Under the pieces are notes generated by a model. The model did no database searches. It saw only the letters and a program-made list of their open reading frames with translations, and was not told the origin of the DNA. Both the position numbers and the translations under genes were made by a program. DNA of 39,372 nucleotides from Holophagaceae bacterium (GTDB taxonomy: Bacteria; Acidobacteriota; Holophagae; Holophagales; Holophagaceae). The stretch lies in assembly GCA_025361205.1 (NCBI GenBank), contig JANYAS010000050.1, forward strand, positions 1 through 39,372, written 5' to 3'. Positions 1 through 9,303 of this stretch are shown here, in pieces (position 1 is the first letter of the stretch; each line of letters opens with the position of its first letter).

Positions 1-2
1 GC

Positions 3-1145
3 AGCCAGATCACGGACATCCGCAAGATCAAGTCGGCCATGAAGGAGGCCACCCGCATTTACGCCAAGCTCCGCAAGATGGGCGTGCCCATTCAGTACCT
101 CAACGTGGGCGGCGGTCTTGGCGTGGATTACGACGGCAGCAAGACCACCTTCAGCAGCTCCATGAACTACACCATCTCCGAGTACGCCGCCGACGTGGTC
201 TACACCACCAAGGACATCTGCACCCAGGAGCAGGTGCCCATGCCGGACCTGCTCAGCGAGTCGGGACGGGCCATCGTGGCCTATCACGAGGTCCTGGTGG
301 TGGACATCATCGGCCTCATCGACACCACCCACACCAAGTATTCCGTGACGCTCACCGGCAACGAACCCCAGATCCTCAAGGAGCTGGCCTACACCCGCGA
401 CAACATCTCCGTGAAGAACTTCGCCGAGATGTACCACGACGCCATCACCCAGAAGGACGAGCTGCTCACCCTGTTCAACCTGGGCTACCTGGGCCTGGTG
501 GATCGCAGCAAGGGCGAGACCCTGTTCTGGGAAGTCTGCCGGAAGCTGTCCCGCATCCTGAAAAGCAAGAGCCTCAAGTACATTCCCGAAGAGTTCCAGG
601 ACCTCAACAAGAGCCTGGCGGATAAGCTCATCGCCAACTTCAGCATCTTCCAGTCCATGCCGGACCACTGGGCCATCGAGCAGCTGTTCCCGGTCATGCC
701 CATCCACCGGCTCAAGGAGAAGCCCGCCCTATCTGCCACCCTGTGCGACATCACCTGCGACAGCGACGGGAAGATGGAGAAGTTCATCGACCTGAAGGAC
801 GTCCGCGACGAAATCCCCCTCCACGAACCCCGCGGTGGCGAGGCCTACTACGTGGCCTTCTTCCTCACGGGCGCCTACCAGGACATCCTGGGCATGCGGC
901 ACAACCTCTTCGGCGCGCCCAACGAGGCCCACATCGTGGTCCACGAGGACGACACCTTCAAGATCCAGCACATCGTCAAGGGCGACACGGTGGATCATGT
1001 GCTGCGGAGCGTCCACTACGATCCCGACGTGCTGATCCAGGGACCGCAATCCAAGCACAAGGCCAGTTCCAAGAGCGATGCAGCCGAGGCCCTAAAGGCC
1101 CTGCTCACTGAGGAGCGGAAGCTGCACACCTACCTGGAGATATGA
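3..1145 (+). CDS. speA: Biosynthetic arginine decarboxylase, C-terminal part (5' end outside window)
   Basis: PLP-dependent arginine decarboxylase converts arginine to agmatine, the first step of agmatine-route polyamine synthesis in the cytoplasm. The frame is open from base 3, so the gene begins upstream of the window. About 380 of the roughly 630 residues usual for SpeA are present. Visible SpeA signatures are the glycine-rich PLP phosphate-binding loop (NVGGGLGVDYDG), ESGRAIVAYHEVLVVD, the FQSMPDHWAIEQLFPVMP segment, the DITCDSDGK motif with the active-site cysteine, and the C-terminal GGEAYYVAFFLTGAYQDILG block with HNLFG. The stop is TGA at 1143-1145. The next gene is on the same strand after a gap of about 130 bases. 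Identification is firm; only the N-terminal third is missing. Confidence 0.95.
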   Translation, partial: SQITDIRKIKSAMKEATRIYAKLRKMGVPIQYLNVGGGLGVDYDGSKTTFSSSMNYTISEYAADVVYTTKDICTQEQVPMPDLLSESGRAIVAYHEVLVVDIIGLIDTTHTKYSVTLTGNEPQILKELAYTRDNISVKNFAEMYHDAITQKDELLTLFNLGYLGLVDRSKGETLFWEVCRKLSRILKSKSLKYIPEEFQDLNKSLADKLIANFSIFQSMPDHWAIEQLFPVMPIHRLKEKPALSATLCDITCDSDGKMEKFIDLKDVRDEIPLHEPRGGEAYYVAFFLTGAYQDILGMRHNLFGAPNEAHIVVHEDDTFKIQHIVKGDTVDHVLRSVHYDPDVLIQGPQSKHKASSKSDAAEALKALLTEERKLHTYLEI

Positions 1146-1272
1146 CCTCAGGAGGGCCGGTACCAATGGACCCGGGAGGAGTCCCCGCAATTAGTCATCA
1201 TTGGCAAAAAACCTGCCGAAAGGTCTTTCAATCACCCGTCGGTTCCCGGTGATCATCTGGTCCAACTCCCCT

Positions 1273-3813
1273 ATGACCCCTTCCATCATCAGCGCCCCCC
1301 CTCAAATTTCCTGGTTCCGGAGAATCCCCCTCTGGTTGCGGCTGCTGTTGCTTCTGGCACCCGTCTACATAGCCTGGATGGCAACCTACCCGAGTCCATC
1401 CGTGCGGCAACGGTCGGTTGAACTCGGCTATCTCTTGGTGCTCCAGGCCTTGACTGTTCGGGTTCTCTGGCGTGCGGCCAAGCGGGAAGATACCCCTGCG
1501 GGATTCAGTGCCGGACTCCGTTTGATGGCCGCGGGCTTTGCCATGGTTTTCATCGCCACGGCCCTCATCCCAATCGCCGCCTGGCTTCAGAAGGTCCGAT
1601 CTCCCATCGGCCTGGTGGACATCATCTTCCTCAGCAACTATCCGCTCATCTTCATTGGCCTGGCCAGGCTCCCGCGCACGAAGCGCTCCCTCACCGGCCT
1701 CACTCGGATTCTGCTGGATGCAGCAGCGTTCTTGGTGGGCGTCGGAGTCCCTCTCTGGGTGTTTGCCATTCACCCTTCCCTGGCGAAATCCCTGAGCTTT
1801 GCCTCCGTCCTCGGCATCGTCTACCCCATGATGGCCTTCCTGGGCGTGATGGCCCTCAACATCGTGCTGCTCCGGTGCAACCCCTTTCCCAACCGTGCGG
1901 CCTTCAACCTGCTCCTCACCGGCATCGGAATCTCCTGGCTGGCAGACCTACTGTTCAGCATCCAGGTGAATTTCGGAGCAAGTTTCCCTGGTTTGAGCTA
2001 TTGGGGGAACATCATCAACGCGGTATCGCTGATTCTGACCCTTGCCGCCGCCTGGCGTCTGGGGCACGATCCGGCCCCAACAGCGCACCTCCAGCCAGCA
2101 GCCTTCAGCCCGATCCCCTTATTCACCATCGTGGTTGTATCACTATTCCTCATCAAATTGCTTGGGACCGGGCTGAATGGTCCCACCCTCCAGCGTGTGC
2201 TCGTCGGGGTGATCCTCCTCATTTTCGTAATGTTCCTGCGAGAGACGCTGGCCGTACGTGACAGCCTCCGTTGGGCGACCGAGGCGGCGACCGTCGAGCT
2301 CCGGGCCCGCTTCGAGGCCCTGGTGCGCTATTCCTCGGACATGATCCTCGTCACGGATCAGCTGGGGCACGTGAGCTTCGCGAGCCCGGCAGCCACGAAG
2401 GTCCTGGGCATCAGCGCGGAACGCCTGAACGGCAGACGGCTCACCGAATTTCTTCATCCAGAGGATGTGGCACCCGCCACCGGCTTCCTCCAGGACCTGC
2501 TCAGCCACCCCGATACCCTCATTCATCAGTGCAGGATGCGGCGCATTGATGACAGCTGGCGCACGCTCGAACTTTCCGGCAGCAACCTCCTCGACGACCC
2601 CGCCGTCCGTGGGCTGGTGCTGAATGCCAGGGACATCACCGAACGACACCGGCTGGAGGATCAACTGAGGGAGGCGCAGAAAATGGAGGCCGTGGGCCGC
2701 CTGGCGGGAGGGGTCGCCCATGACTTCAATAACCTGCTCAGCGCGATTCTCGGCAACGCCGAACTTGCCGAGGCCCACCTTCCCGAAGGACACCCTGCCG
2801 GGCGGGACCTGAAGCGCATCTATGGGGCCGCCACCCGGGGCGCCGCCCTGACGGGTCGTTTGCTGGCCTTCTGCCGACGCGATTCCCCGGAATCGAAAAC
2901 CATCAATCCCGCCCAACTGGTCAAGGGGGTGACCCCCCTTTTGGAAGGGCTGCTGGGGGAACGCATCCCGCTGGTTATTGACATCGGTCGGCGCGTCTGG
3001 CCCATCACAATCGATCCGAACGAACTGGAGCAGGCGCTTTTGAATATGGCCGCCAACGCGAGGGATGCCATGCCCGACGGGGGGCGTCTGACCGTGGCCG
3101 TTCGGAACCTCACCCTTCCGGAAGCCCAGGTCACCCCCTACCTGCCCATCGCCGCTGGCGAGGCTGTGGCCCTGGACGTCACAGACACTGGCACCGGCAT
3201 GGACGAAGCCACCCTCAAGCACCTGTTCGAGCCCTTCTTCACGACCAAGGTCCGCGGCAAGGGGACAGGCCTTGGGCTGGCCTCCGTCTATGGCCTGGTC
3301 AAGGGCGCCCAGGGTGGCATGGACGTTCGTTCCACCCCCGGGCAAGGCACGACCATCCGGTTGGTTTTTCCGCGCGCCAACATGCCGCTCGAGGAACCGG
3401 ACACCGATCCTGGCGCCCAGCCCCTTCAGGGCAGTGAAACCATTCTGCTGGTGGAGGACGAACTGTCGGTACGGGAGACCACCCATCGCCTCCTCGCCGC
3501 AAACGGCTATGCCGTCCTTGCGGCCGGGAATGCTGACGAGGCAAGGTCCCTTCTCCGGAGTCTGCCCGGGGTCATTCATCTCCTGCTCACCGATGTGATC
3601 ATGCCGGGGGACAGCGGCCCGACTCTGGCTGCCGAACTGGTGGGGTCCCACCCTGGACTAAGGGTCCTTTACATGTCGGGATACACCGCCGATGAACTGG
3701 GCCCCCATGGCTTGGCGCGTCCCGATGCGCCCCTCCTCCGCAAACCCTTCACCGTCGGGCAGCTGACGCGGCGCCTGAGGGCCGTGCTTGCTGGCCCACC
3801 TGGGCGGATCTAG
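1273..3813 (+). CDS. Membrane-anchored PAS hybrid sensor histidine kinase with C-terminal receiver
   Basis: Sensor kinase of unknown signal. Numbered from ATG 1273 (846 aa), about ten hydrophobic segments fill residues 15-340. A PAS domain follows (about 345-460), then a HisKA dimerisation/phosphoacceptor domain with H483 in GGVAHDFNNLLSAILGNAEL. The HATPase domain has an N box (NMAANARDAM), DTGTGMD and GKGTGLGLA. A receiver domain (about 725-840) carries D774 in LLTDVIMPG and a conserved Lys in LLRKPF. The membrane region resembles no sensor family I can name. Start choice is uncertain: an in-frame stop lies at 1192, TTG 1201 and GTG 1249 are alternatives, and none has a well-spaced ribosome site. 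No partner response regulator is adjacent, so phosphate probably goes through the built-in receiver to an unlinked output. The gene ends 4 bases from the convergent downstream gene. Confidence 0.9.
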   Translation: MTPSIISAPPQISWFRRIPLWLRLLLLLAPVYIAWMATYPSPSVRQRSVELGYLLVLQALTVRVLWRAAKREDTPAGFSAGLRLMAAGFAMVFIATALIPIAAWLQKVRSPIGLVDIIFLSNYPLIFIGLARLPRTKRSLTGLTRILLDAAAFLVGVGVPLWVFAIHPSLAKSLSFASVLGIVYPMMAFLGVMALNIVLLRCNPFPNRAAFNLLLTGIGISWLADLLFSIQVNFGASFPGLSYWGNIINAVSLILTLAAAWRLGHDPAPTAHLQPAAFSPIPLFTIVVVSLFLIKLLGTGLNGPTLQRVLVGVILLIFVMFLRETLAVRDSLRWATEAATVELRARFEALVRYSSDMILVTDQLGHVSFASPAATKVLGISAERLNGRRLTEFLHPEDVAPATGFLQDLLSHPDTLIHQCRMRRIDDSWRTLELSGSNLLDDPAVRGLVLNARDITERHRLEDQLREAQKMEAVGRLAGGVAHDFNNLLSAILGNAELAEAHLPEGHPAGRDLKRIYGAATRGAALTGRLLAFCRRDSPESKTINPAQLVKGVTPLLEGLLGERIPLVIDIGRRVWPITIDPNELEQALLNMAANARDAMPDGGRLTVAVRNLTLPEAQVTPYLPIAAGEAVALDVTDTGTGMDEATLKHLFEPFFTTKVRGKGTGLGLASVYGLVKGAQGGMDVRSTPGQGTTIRLVFPRANMPLEEPDTDPGAQPLQGSETILLVEDELSVRETTHRLLAANGYAVLAAGNADEARSLLRSLPGVIHLLLTDVIMPGDSGPTLAAELVGSHPGLRVLYMSGYTADELGPHGLARPDAPLLRKPFTVGQLTRRLRAVLAGPPGRI

Positions 3814-3817
3814 CGGC

Positions 3818-4297
3818 CTAGGCCCAGCGCGCCTCGGGCTTCTGCTTCCAGAGCCAGATGATGTAGTCCACGTTTTTCGGCACGGCGCCCAGGGCCTTGA
3901 GCCTTGTCATGGTTTGGCCCCGGTGGTGCTGGGTGTGCAGGCAGACCTGCAGCAGCGCATCCGTCACGGAGATCAGGCAGGGCGGGTCTGGGAACCAGGG
4001 CACGTGCACGACGCGGGCCAACGAGGCCTCGTCGAGGCCCCGGCCCAGCGCTCTAAACACCTGATGGCTGGCTTCGCACCGGGTTTTTAGAGACAGAAAG
4101 CCCAGCAGAGGCCGTTCGGGAAGGGCCACCGCATCTCCCTTGAGCACCTGGAGGAAGGCCTCTTGGACCGATACCAGATGCTCCGTCCGGGTACGCAGTT
4201 CCTCGTCCTCCAGAGCAGCGGAGGCCCCCCAAACCCAGAAGAAGGTCGCGTCTGCCCAAGCCATGTGGGCGAGGAGGTCTTTCAATGGACCGATCAT
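3818..4297 (-). CDS. DinB/YfiT-family putative metalloenzyme
   Basis: A 159-aa protein of the DinB four-helix-bundle superfamily, whose members include metal-dependent thiol transferases and many uncharacterised stress-related proteins. The family's C-terminal metal-ligand motif is visible as CLHTQHHRGQTMTRLKALG, and the N-terminal helix begins LLAHMAWADATFFWVW, matching the usual helix-1 pattern. ATG 4297 is preferred over the longer open frame to 4378 because GGAGGG lies 3-8 bases upstream and the family signature starts right after it. It converges tail-to-tail with the hybrid kinase and diverges from the dehydrogenase at 4477. Substrate and thiol cofactor cannot be predicted. Confidence 0.75.
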   Translation of the reverse strand: MIGPLKDLLAHMAWADATFFWVWGASAALEDEELRTRTEHLVSVQEAFLQVLKGDAVALPERPLLGFLSLKTRCEASHQVFRALGRGLDEASLARVVHVPWFPDPPCLISVTDALLQVCLHTQHHRGQTMTRLKALGAVPKNVDYIIWLWKQKPEARWA

Positions 4298-4476
4298 GGT
4301 CCCTCCGAAGTGTGATGGGCATTCTACCCCTGGGATGGGGCTGCCGCCCCCACCGGAAGGATTTAGTGAGGCGCTCAAACCTACCGGAAGTCATCCCCCC
4401 TGGGACGGCGATTTCCCGGAGAATGGGGACCACCTCATCTCCAGCATTCGGACTTCAAGATCATCAGGAGGCACAC

Positions 4477-5364
4477 ATGGACATTCAGCGCATCGGCGTC
4501 GTCGGCTGCGGACTCATGGGCTCGGGCATCGCGCAGTGCGCGGCGGAAGCCGGCTGTCAGGTTTGGGTCAAGGAGGCCGACGAAACCCTGCTGGCCAAGG
4601 GGCTGGCCCGGATCACCGGCGCCTGGGACCGGGCCGTGGCGAAGGGAAAGCTCACCGAAGATCAGCGCAGCACTTGGCTCCCGAACCTCCATGGCACCCT
4701 CGCCTTTGCCACCCTGGCGGACTGCGACCTGGTGGTGGAGGCCATACCGGAGCGCCTCGACCTCAAGCTGCAGACCTTCGGGGAGCTCGACCGAGTGCTG
4801 GGGCCCACGGCGCTCCTCTGTACCAATACCTCCAGCTTGTCCGTGGCCCAGCTCAGCCCGGCCTTGTCACCGCACCGGCTGTCCCGGCTCGCGGGACTGC
4901 ACTTCTTCAACCCCGTCCCCGTCATGCCCCTGGTGGAGATCATCCGCACCCTGGCCACCGGCGAGGACACCCTTACCGTTCTGCGCGCCTTCGTCCAAAA
5001 ACTGGGCAAGACGGCCGTGATGGCCCCCGACGCGCCGGGCTTTGTGGTCAACCGTCTTCTGGTGCCCTACCTCCTGGACGCCATTCGCTGCGCCGAGCAG
5101 CGCCTGGCCACAGTCGAGGACCTCGACACCGCCATGAAGCTGGGCTGTGGCCACCCCATGGGCCCGCTCCACCTCAGCGACTTCATCGGGCTCGATACCA
5201 TGTCGAGCGTGGCCGAAGTGTTCTTCGACGCCTTCGGGGAACCCCGGTACAAGGCCCCCGCCCTGCTCCGCCAGCTCGTCGCCGCAGGCCGCCTGGGCCG
5301 CAAGACCGGCTCCGGCTTCTACCGCTGGGAGGGCGAAAAGCGGATGGAGGCAATGCCCCTGTGA
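4477..5364 (+). CDS. hbd: 3-hydroxyacyl-CoA (3-hydroxybutyryl-CoA) dehydrogenase
   Basis: A 295-aa NAD(P)-dependent enzyme of the single-domain-pair 3-hydroxyacyl-CoA dehydrogenase family (typical length about 280-300). It interconverts 3-hydroxyacyl-CoA and 3-oxoacyl-CoA in short-chain fatty acid oxidation or butanoate metabolism. The Rossmann loop GVVGCGLMGSGIAQ is at residues 7-20. The catalytic block reads TNTSS (116-120) and LHFFNPVPVMPLVEII (H142 is the catalytic base). The C-terminal dimer domain contains DAPGFVVNRLLVPYL and a GRKTGSGFY ending. AGGAG at 4466-4470 sets ATG 4477. It stands alone, with no thiolase or crotonase beside it, so pathway direction is open. Its upstream region (4298-4476) is a divergent promoter shared with the DinB-like gene. 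Confidence 0.93.
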   Translation: MDIQRIGVVGCGLMGSGIAQCAAEAGCQVWVKEADETLLAKGLARITGAWDRAVAKGKLTEDQRSTWLPNLHGTLAFATLADCDLVVEAIPERLDLKLQTFGELDRVLGPTALLCTNTSSLSVAQLSPALSPHRLSRLAGLHFFNPVPVMPLVEIIRTLATGEDTLTVLRAFVQKLGKTAVMAPDAPGFVVNRLLVPYLLDAIRCAEQRLATVEDLDTAMKLGCGHPMGPLHLSDFIGLDTMSSVAEVFFDAFGEPRYKAPALLRQLVAAGRLGRKTGSGFYRWEGEKRMEAMPL

Positions 5365-5387
5365 CGGCCTCCAGGTAGTCTGGCGAC

Positions 5388-5738
5388 ATGCTCGACTTCC
5401 TCCTGATCCCCGCCGTTCTGCTCGTTTCCTTCGCGCTACGCGCCGTGCACCGGGGGGAGCACCGCCTGCACGGGCACCTCATGGCGGTCGCCTTCACGGT
5501 GGTCGCCCTGCGGATGCTCCTGTGGCCCCGGGCCTATTCCACCCGCCTCCTGGAAGGAGGGTTGATCGTGCTCGGCCTGGCGGGCGCCACGATGGTGCTG
5601 GGTCGGATGGCTCTCGCCTGGCGGGAAGGACGCAGTCACCGGGCCCACATCCCCAAGGTCCACCGGGCCTTAGGGATCCTGACGCTGGTCACCTTTGGGT
5701 TGGCCATGGCCATCTGGCTCATGCGAAACCGGACCTGA
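5388..5738 (+). CDS. Small membrane protein, DUF420-like
   Basis: A 116-aa protein with about four hydrophobic segments, at roughly residues 1-18, 28-48, 54-74 and 92-112. Histidine-rich loops (HRGEHRLHGHLMAVAF and HIPKVHRALGILTLV) recall the histidine pattern of DUF420/YozB membrane proteins, some of which sit near haem-copper oxidase genes. The resemblance is by eye only. ATG 5388 lies 24 bases after the dehydrogenase stop, so it may be co-transcribed, but the ribosome site is weak. Function unknown. Confidence 0.6.
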   Translation: MLDFLLIPAVLLVSFALRAVHRGEHRLHGHLMAVAFTVVALRMLLWPRAYSTRLLEGGLIVLGLAGATMVLGRMALAWREGRSHRAHIPKVHRALGILTLVTFGLAMAIWLMRNRT

Positions 5739-5775
5739 ATGGGGCTGGCGTTCGTACCGAGAGAGAAATATCTTT

Positions 5776-5854
5776 CACCAGTGAGGAACGGTGAGGGCCG
5801 GTGAGAAACCATTTTCTCTTCACCGCTTCTCACCGTTTCTCACCGTTCCTCCCC
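5776..5854. repeat. GGTGAG-rich palindromic repeat, copy 1 (full)
   Basis: The left arm carries GTGAGGAACGGTGAG followed by another GGTGAGAA unit. The right arm is the reverse complement, built from three CTCACCG-type units. A perfect 13-bp pairing joins 5783-5795 (GAGGAACGGTGAG) and 5839-5851. The first 32 bases (5776-5807) are identical to 36130-36161. The element lies between convergent genes and could form a long hairpin acting as a bidirectional terminator or RNA-stability element. It resembles a REP/BIME-like dispersed element. Confidence 0.8.
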
Positions 5855-5949
5855 GGCAACAGGCTTGTTCCCTGGTTTGAACCTCCTCCACGATAGGGAA
5901 CCGAACCGATGGCTGTCCCAAATCCCCTTCGTCCTTTGTAGACATGGAA

Positions 5950-6633
5950 TCAGAGCCCCAGCATCCGCCGGACTTCCTCCATGCGGCGGCGGCTGATGGA
6001 CAAGCGACCCGAGGCCAGCACCAGCTCGTCCTCGGCAGTCACTTCCCGCACGGCATCCAGGCGCACCAGAGCGTTGCGATGGACCCGCATGAAGCCGTGA
6101 TCGGAAAGTCGCTCCTCCCAGTGGGCGAGCGTCCCGTCCACGGGCAGTCGCCCTTCCGGCGTCCAGGCCATGCAATCCCCCAGGTCCGCCATCAACGCCT
6201 CCACCTCCTCGGGCCGCAACAAACGCGTGGCACCCTTCTTCCGCACCGGCAGACGCAGCCATTCTTTCTGTAACGGCTCGTCCTTGGGCCGGATGCGGGA
6301 CAGCGCCTGAGCCACCCCCACTCGCGAAATGGGCTTCAGCAAGTAGTGCACCGCCCCACCCGCGAAGGCCTCGATGGCATGCTGCGGATAGGCCGTCACG
6401 AAGACCAACGAAGGCCTCGGTTCCGGCAGCATGTGCATCAGCTCCGTGCCCTTGATCCCCGGCATCTCGATGTCCAGGAACACCGCGTCCGGCCTGTGTT
6501 CCGCAATGGCGGCCAGTCCGACCCGGCCATTTTCCGCCGAGGCGACCACAGCCACACCCGGCAGTTCCGACAGCAATTCCACCAGATGCTCCCGGGCTAG
6601 CGGTTCATCCTCGATGACCACGATGCGGATCAT
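5950..6633 (-). CDS. LytTR-family response regulator (pair 1)
   Basis: A 227-aa cytoplasmic response regulator. The N-terminal receiver (residues 1-115) has the acidic pocket VVIEDEP, phospho-acceptor D54 in DAVFLDIEMPG, a Thr/Ser in FVTAYPQ and Lys in YLLKPIS. The C-terminal LytTR DNA-binding domain (about 130-225) contains HWEERLSDHGFMRVHRNALV, the typical LytTR core. ATG 6633 overlaps the TGA of the upstream kinase (ATGA), has GGAGG upstream and therefore decides the start. Such regulators bind direct repeats in target promoters. The target is unknown, and no export or autolysis genes are adjacent. Confidence 0.92.
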   Translation of the reverse strand: MIRIVVIEDEPLAREHLVELLSELPGVAVVASAENGRVGLAAIAEHRPDAVFLDIEMPGIKGTELMHMLPEPRPSLVFVTAYPQHAIEAFAGGAVHYLLKPISRVGVAQALSRIRPKDEPLQKEWLRLPVRKKGATRLLRPEEVEALMADLGDCMAWTPEGRLPVDGTLAHWEERLSDHGFMRVHRNALVRLDAVREVTAEDELVLASGRLSISRRRMEEVRRMLGL

Positions 6634-7655
6634 GCCTGCCTCCACTGGAACGCCACGCGATGACGGCCTTCCACCATGCCCATGTGCAGATCCTCAGGAT
6701 TCTCCAGACGTTGTCGGAGGGTCTCAAGGGCCGTCCCCGTGCCCTTCTCAGAACTTGCGCCAGTCCCCGGGTCCTCCACCCAGATCCAGAGTGCGCCATC
6801 CTTGCACTCGGCGCCGATGCGCACTTCCCCGCCCTGCTCCAGGGGCACCACTCCGTGCTTCACGGCGTTCTCCACCAGGACCTGCAGGGACAACGGGGGG
6901 ATCGGCGCGGTTTCCAGGGCTTCCGGAATCTCGATGGAAACCTTGAGACGAGCGCCGAGCCTCGCCTGCTCGATGCCCAGATAGGCCTCCACAAACTCCA
7001 GTTCCTGCTTGAGTGGAATGGTGGGACAGTCGGAGACCTCGATGACCTTCCGAAGCAGCTCAGCCAACCGCTCGGTCGTGGCCTGGGCTCCCCGGGGATC
7101 GGTCTCGATCTGCGCATGAAGCGTGTTGAGGGTGTTGAAGATGAAGTGGGGTGCTAGCTTGCCGCGAAGGGCGGCCTGGGAAGCCTGGTTCGCCAGTTCA
7201 CGCTGACGCTCGGCTTCCAGACGATAGGCCGTCATGCGATGGAAAACCACGCCAAGCAGAACGCTCACCAGCAGCAGGATGACGAAATGCTGCCAGGGGT
7301 CCGCCGCCGAAAGGACCAGGACAGGACTGGCCTTCCCCGACTGGGACATCAAGCCTGAAAGGAAGCCTGGGTATCCATCAAGGATAAGGCTCCCCAGGAA
7401 CAGTCCCAGCCCCCAGGCCTTCATCCAGCCAGCCCAACCCGTCATTCGCCCCCGCGGGAAGACCAGGGTGATGATCGCCACCCCGCCCAGAACTCCGAAG
7501 ATGAAATCGCCATGCCATCTCACGGCGAGGCGCTGCAGCGGCGGAAAGGCCTCCATCAGGAAGCCGAGTCCTAGATAGGGACCCACTTCCCAAAACGGTG
7601 TGGCGGCGCAGGCCAGCTTTTCCCAGAAGCGTTTATTGATGGCTTGGAATGTCAT
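6630..7655 (-). CDS. LytS/YehU-type sensor histidine kinase (pair 1)
   Basis: A 341-aa membrane kinase. Hydrophobic segments fill residues 25-140. The His_kinase (PF06580-type) motif KLAPHFIFNTLNTLHAQI has H170 as the phosphorylation site. A HATPase domain follows with LQVLVENAVKHGV and a degenerate G box (WVEDPGTGAS, GTGTALETLRQRL). GAGGGG sits just upstream of ATG 7655, so this start is preferred over GTG 7670. The 3' end overlaps the regulator gene by 4 bases, indicating translational coupling. The ligand is unknown, and the membrane part does not resemble the 5TM-LYT domain in any obvious way. Confidence 0.9.
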   Translation of the reverse strand: MTFQAINKRFWEKLACAATPFWEVGPYLGLGFLMEAFPPLQRLAVRWHGDFIFGVLGGVAIITLVFPRGRMTGWAGWMKAWGLGLFLGSLILDGYPGFLSGLMSQSGKASPVLVLSAADPWQHFVILLLVSVLLGVVFHRMTAYRLEAERQRELANQASQAALRGKLAPHFIFNTLNTLHAQIETDPRGAQATTERLAELLRKVIEVSDCPTIPLKQELEFVEAYLGIEQARLGARLKVSIEIPEALETAPIPPLSLQVLVENAVKHGVVPLEQGGEVRIGAECKDGALWIWVEDPGTGASSEKGTGTALETLRQRLENPEDLHMGMVEGRHRVAFQWRQA

Positions 7656-7740
7656 GAGATCCCCTCTCACCCAAGCCTATGGAAATCCCCAGGGATCCCC
7701 TCCGGAACTTTACGAGCGGCGACGGCGGCCCGCGAACGGT

Positions 7741-9045
7741 TCACCAGGGATCCCGAACGGTCTTCCCCGCCTGGGCATGCCGCAGGGCCTTGAGGCCGAT
7801 GTCGCGACGGACCTGCATGCCGGGCCAGCCCACCTCCGGGAGGGCGGCCTCGATGGCGGCGCGGGCGGCGGCCAGGTCCGGCGCGGAGGTGGCGAGGTTC
7901 AGCACGCGGCCCCCGTTCGTCAGCCACTGTCCGTTCTGCTCCCGGGTGCCGGCGTGGATGACCGTGATGGCAGGCGTCCCGATCGAAATGGGCACGTCCT
8001 TCTTGGCCCCTTCGGGATAGTCCTCGGCGGCCAGCACCACCGCGATGGCGGTGTGGGGCTTCACCTTCAGGTCGCGGGGGATCAGCCGGCCTTCAGCCAC
8101 CTCCAGCAGCAGGGCCCCCAGATCCTCGTCCAGCAGCTGCATGAGCACCTGGGTTTCCGGGTCGCCGAAGCGCACGTTATATTCGAGGAGTTTTGGTCCC
8201 GAGGCCGTCCACATGACGCCCAGGAAGAGCACGCCCCGGGCTTCAAGGCCGTCCTGCTGGAGGCCCCTCACGGTGGGTTCCACCAGCTCAGTGCGCATGA
8301 GCTGAATGTCCTCGGCCCGCAGGAAGGGGATGGGACCGAAGGCACCCATGCCCCCGGTATTGGGACCCTGATCGTCCTCGAAGATGCGCTTGTGGTCCTG
8401 GCAGGCAGGCAGCAGCGCATAGGCCGCGTGCTCAGCATCTACATCCACCAGCACATGCAGGGAGAGTTCCATGCCCACGAGGGGCTCCTCGAAAACGACC
8501 GTCTTGCTGCCCTCCCCAAACTGCCCCGCCATGAAGGCCCGGAAGGTGGCCAGGGCCTCGGTCTCATCCGAGGCCAGCACCACGCCCTTGCCGGCGGCCA
8601 GGCCATCAGCCTTCAGCACGATGGGATAGCTATAGGGCCAGGTGCGGACCAGCGCCTCCCCTTCGGCTAGCTCCGTCACTGTGTGGCTGGCCGCGCAGGG
8701 GATGCCGTGGCCCTGCATGAACTCCTTGGCGAAGGCCTTGCTGCCCTCCAGCCGGGCGGTGGCCGCGTCGTGGCCGAAGACGGGAATGCCCAGGGCTCGC
8801 ACCGCATCCGCCACGCCCGCCACCAAGGGCACTTCCGGCCCCACCACCAGGAGGTCAGGGCGGTTCTCGGCGCACCAGGCCGCCACCATCGCCGGGTTCT
8901 CCTGATCCAATGCCACCCGGTGGCCCAGTTCGGCCAGGGCATCGCTCCCGGGGGCAGACACCAGCTCCACGGCCGCTGCGGAGGCCTTGAGCTTCAGGGC
9001 CAACGCGTGTTCCCGGCCACCGGAACCGAGGAGCAGGATCTTCAT
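7741..9045 (-). CDS. purD: Phosphoribosylamine-glycine ligase (GAR synthetase)
   Basis: A 434-aa ATP-grasp enzyme that joins phosphoribosylamine and glycine in de novo purine synthesis. The N-terminal MKILLLGSGGREHALALK is the PurD signature. ATP-grasp elements follow (YPIVLKADGLAAGKGVVLA, VVFEEPLVGMELSLHVLVD). GPNTGGMGAFGPIPFL and the C-terminal YNVRFGDPETQVL metal/substrate motif are also present. The length is normal for the family. GGAGG just before ATG 9045 fixes the start. It is not in an operon with other pur genes; it lies between the two LytS/LytTR operons. Confidence 0.97.
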   Translation of the reverse strand: MKILLLGSGGREHALALKLKASAAAVELVSAPGSDALAELGHRVALDQENPAMVAAWCAENRPDLLVVGPEVPLVAGVADAVRALGIPVFGHDAATARLEGSKAFAKEFMQGHGIPCAASHTVTELAEGEALVRTWPYSYPIVLKADGLAAGKGVVLASDETEALATFRAFMAGQFGEGSKTVVFEEPLVGMELSLHVLVDVDAEHAAYALLPACQDHKRIFEDDQGPNTGGMGAFGPIPFLRAEDIQLMRTELVEPTVRGLQQDGLEARGVLFLGVMWTASGPKLLEYNVRFGDPETQVLMQLLDEDLGALLLEVAEGRLIPRDLKVKPHTAIAVVLAAEDYPEGAKKDVPISIGTPAITVIHAGTREQNGQWLTNGGRVLNLATSAPDLAAARAAIEAALPEVGWPGMQVRRDIGLKALRHAQAGKTVRDPW

Positions 9046-9303
9046 GAGGACCTCCATCGTTCAGTATCACCCTGGGCCATCTAGCCGGGCACTTGAAGAC
9101 CCGGCACGGGGAAGCTCTGACTGGCCCCTGCAAAATCGCCGTTCGCCAACCCCTGGGACGGGTTACCCCTGATCCATGGCCCTGAACCTGGCCTCGTCCC
9201 ATGTTGACGGTTGTCCTCCCCCCGCGCAGCGATTCACCGCTCCGGGCTCCCTTTCCCCCTGCCACCGAGTGGACTCCGGTGGCCCTTCCCTTTCGGAGGC
9301 TCT

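Noticed and set aside
2143-3651. 502-codon minus-strand open frame opposite the hybrid kinase
   Set aside because: It is the complement of a clear kinase gene, has Gly/Gln/His-rich composition and no domain; high GC produces such long antisense frames.
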